NCBI GenBank assembly: GCA_947447525.1
Contig: CANFJL010000001.1
Span: 186,001 to 250,000, forward strand
DNA length: 64,000 nucleotides
Direction of reading: 5' to 3'
DNA from: Flavobacteriales bacterium
GTDB taxonomy: Bacteria; Bacteroidota; Bacteroidia; Flavobacteriales_D; Crocinitomicaceae
Made by a program: the position numbers and the translations under genes. Below are positions 63,457 through 64,000 of this stretch, piece by piece. The notes beneath the pieces were generated by a model that saw only the letters and a list, made by a program, of their open reading frames with translations, ran no database searches and was not told where the DNA came from. Positions within the stretch are counted from its first letter, which is position 1. Every line of letters begins with the position of its first letter.

Positions 63457-63834
63457 TTAAATAACATTTGGTATATCTGTTCGGATTGCATCCGCCCATA
63501 ACTCTTCAATTTCATAAAAACTTCTGGCATCTTTGTAAAATATATGTCCAACGACATTAATATAATCTAAAAGAATCCATTCACTGTTCGATTTGCCTTC
63601 AATGTGCCAAGGTTTTTCTTTTAATTCCTTTCTTGTATAGCGTGCAACCGTGTTTGCAATTCCATCTACTTGCGTAGATGATTCGCCTGAACAAACAACG
63701 AAGAAATCACATACAGCACTACTCAAAGCCCGTAAATCAAGTACAACAATGTCTTTCGCTTTATTTTCTTGCATCCCTTCAACAATTGCTTTGCAAAGTT
63801 GTTCTGAAGCTTCTGAGTCTTTTCGTTTTCGCAT
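63457..63834 (-). CDS. rsfS: Ribosome silencing factor RsfS
   Basis: A 125-residue protein of the RsfS/Iojap/C7orf30 family that binds uL14 and blocks subunit joining in starvation. Marks are AKDIVVLDLRALSSAVCDFFVVCSGESSTQV and PWHIEGKSNSEWILLDYINVVGHIF. It is the first gene of the run rsfS-ftsH-DUF2007-cdsA-psd and divergent from birA. Confidence 0.95.
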   Translation of the reverse strand: MRKRKDSEASEQLCKAIVEGMQENKAKDIVVLDLRALSSAVCDFFVVCSGESSTQVDGIANTVARYTRKELKEKPWHIEGKSNSEWILLDYINVVGHIFYKDARSFYEIEELWADAIRTDIPNVI

Positions 63835-63853
63835 CTATTTTTTTCTAGTGGTA

Positions 63854-63861
63854 CAAATCTA
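63854..63861 (-). promoter_or_regulatory. -7 box (TAGATTTG) of the rsfS-ftsH run
   Basis: TAnnTTTG match on the minus strand, 19 bases from the rsfS ATG, in the divergent gap with birA. Confidence 0.45.
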
Positions 63862-63879
63862 ATCCTTATATTTTAATTT

Positions 63880-63887
63880 TACCTTTG
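63880..63887 (+). promoter_or_regulatory. -7 box (TACCTTTG) of birA
   Basis: TAnnTTTG match 26 bases before the birA ATG. It is arranged back to back with the rsfS box within a 79-base gap. Confidence 0.45.
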
Positions 63888-63913
63888 ATTCGAATTCATT
63901 TAAGCACTAAAGC

Positions 63914-64000
63914 ATGTTTTTTGGTAACGAAATTTTCAGATTAGATCGCGTAGACTCAACTAACAATTTTGCTGCCAATTTGATTAGTAGTCAACTTTGT
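63914..64000 (+). CDS. birA: Biotin-[acetyl-CoA-carboxylase] ligase, 5' end only
   Basis: Twenty-nine codons run off the right edge: MFFGNEIFRLDRVDSTNNF then AANLISSQLC. The F-R-L-D-x-V-x-S-T-N-x-x-A pattern is the start of the BirA catalytic domain, without an N-terminal HTH, so a mono-functional ligase is expected. Divergence from rsfS is a common Bacteroidota arrangement. Confidence 0.85.
   Translation, partial: MFFGNEIFRLDRVDSTNNFAANLISSQLC

Overview
This 64 kb window is a chromosomal segment of a low-GC member of the Bacteroidota, most likely a Flavobacteriales-type organism. The support is: two large secreted proteins with type IX secretion (T9SS) type A C-terminal sorting domains, a BshC (bacillithiol) gene, ribosomal protein THX, a FeoB-associated mini-protein, a TIGR03643/DUF2805 gene, and repeated Bacteroidota -7 promoter boxes of the form TAnnTTTG. 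Nearly all genes are housekeeping or conserved accessory genes. I see no prophage, integrase, transposase, CRISPR array or rRNA. Species cannot be settled from the sequence alone. No stretch longer than about 300 bases lacks a gene once rpmH (9493-9651) and the 48-residue gene at 46280-46426 are counted; both are too short to be found by length alone.

Layout, left to right. 0-5.4 kb: patatin/outer-membrane barrel protein, double VOC protein, and a secreted serine hydrolase carrying a GH3 C-terminal-like domain without its catalytic barrel. 5.6-9.7 kb: pckA, cysD-cysN (sulfate activation), rpmH. 9.8-13.8 kb: ABC exporter, bshC and a short KDPG aldolase in a tight run. 13.8-16.3 kb: outer-membrane protein, then CAP protein, 38-residue lipoprotein and SPFH protein. 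16.4-22.6 kb: TetR regulator with a palindromic operator ahead of a complete tripartite RND efflux operon. 22.6-34.2 kb: two T9SS cargo proteins enclosing membrane, metallo-hydrolase, GldM-like, LysM, DUF2805, photolyase remnant, Fic, tRNA-Met and heme A synthase genes. 34.2-39.9 kb: tcdA, two tandem peptide transporters, a conserved unknown, a cyclophilin. 39.9-44.1 kb: a minus-strand run serC-serA-two unknowns-AlkB-SRPBCC. 44.1-51.4 kb: THX, trmH, corA, feoA-feoB-mini-protein, aspartate kinase, gpsA. 51.5-59.4 kb: AIM24 protein, fmt-MATE-RlmI-like methyltransferase, DASS transporter, acyl-CoA ligase. 59.4-64 kb: small Cys/Lys-rich secreted protein, then rsfS-ftsH-DUF2007-cdsA-psd (membrane proteolysis plus phosphatidylethanolamine synthesis) and the divergent 5' end of birA.

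The least ordinary place is 29.0-30.9 kb. A photolyase-family gene is cut to its first 67 codons directly behind its usual neighbour DUF2805. It is followed by a self-inhibited Fic AMP-transferase with a 14-bp direct repeat at its 5' end, which ends next to the 3' end of a tRNA-Met gene. Other points are the catalytic-domain-less GH3/beta-lactamase fusion, a stand-alone secreted GldM-like protein, a peptide transporter with a roughly 180-residue insert, and the CAP/micro-lipoprotein/SPFH operon. I found no clear previously undescribed multi-gene system; these are leads.
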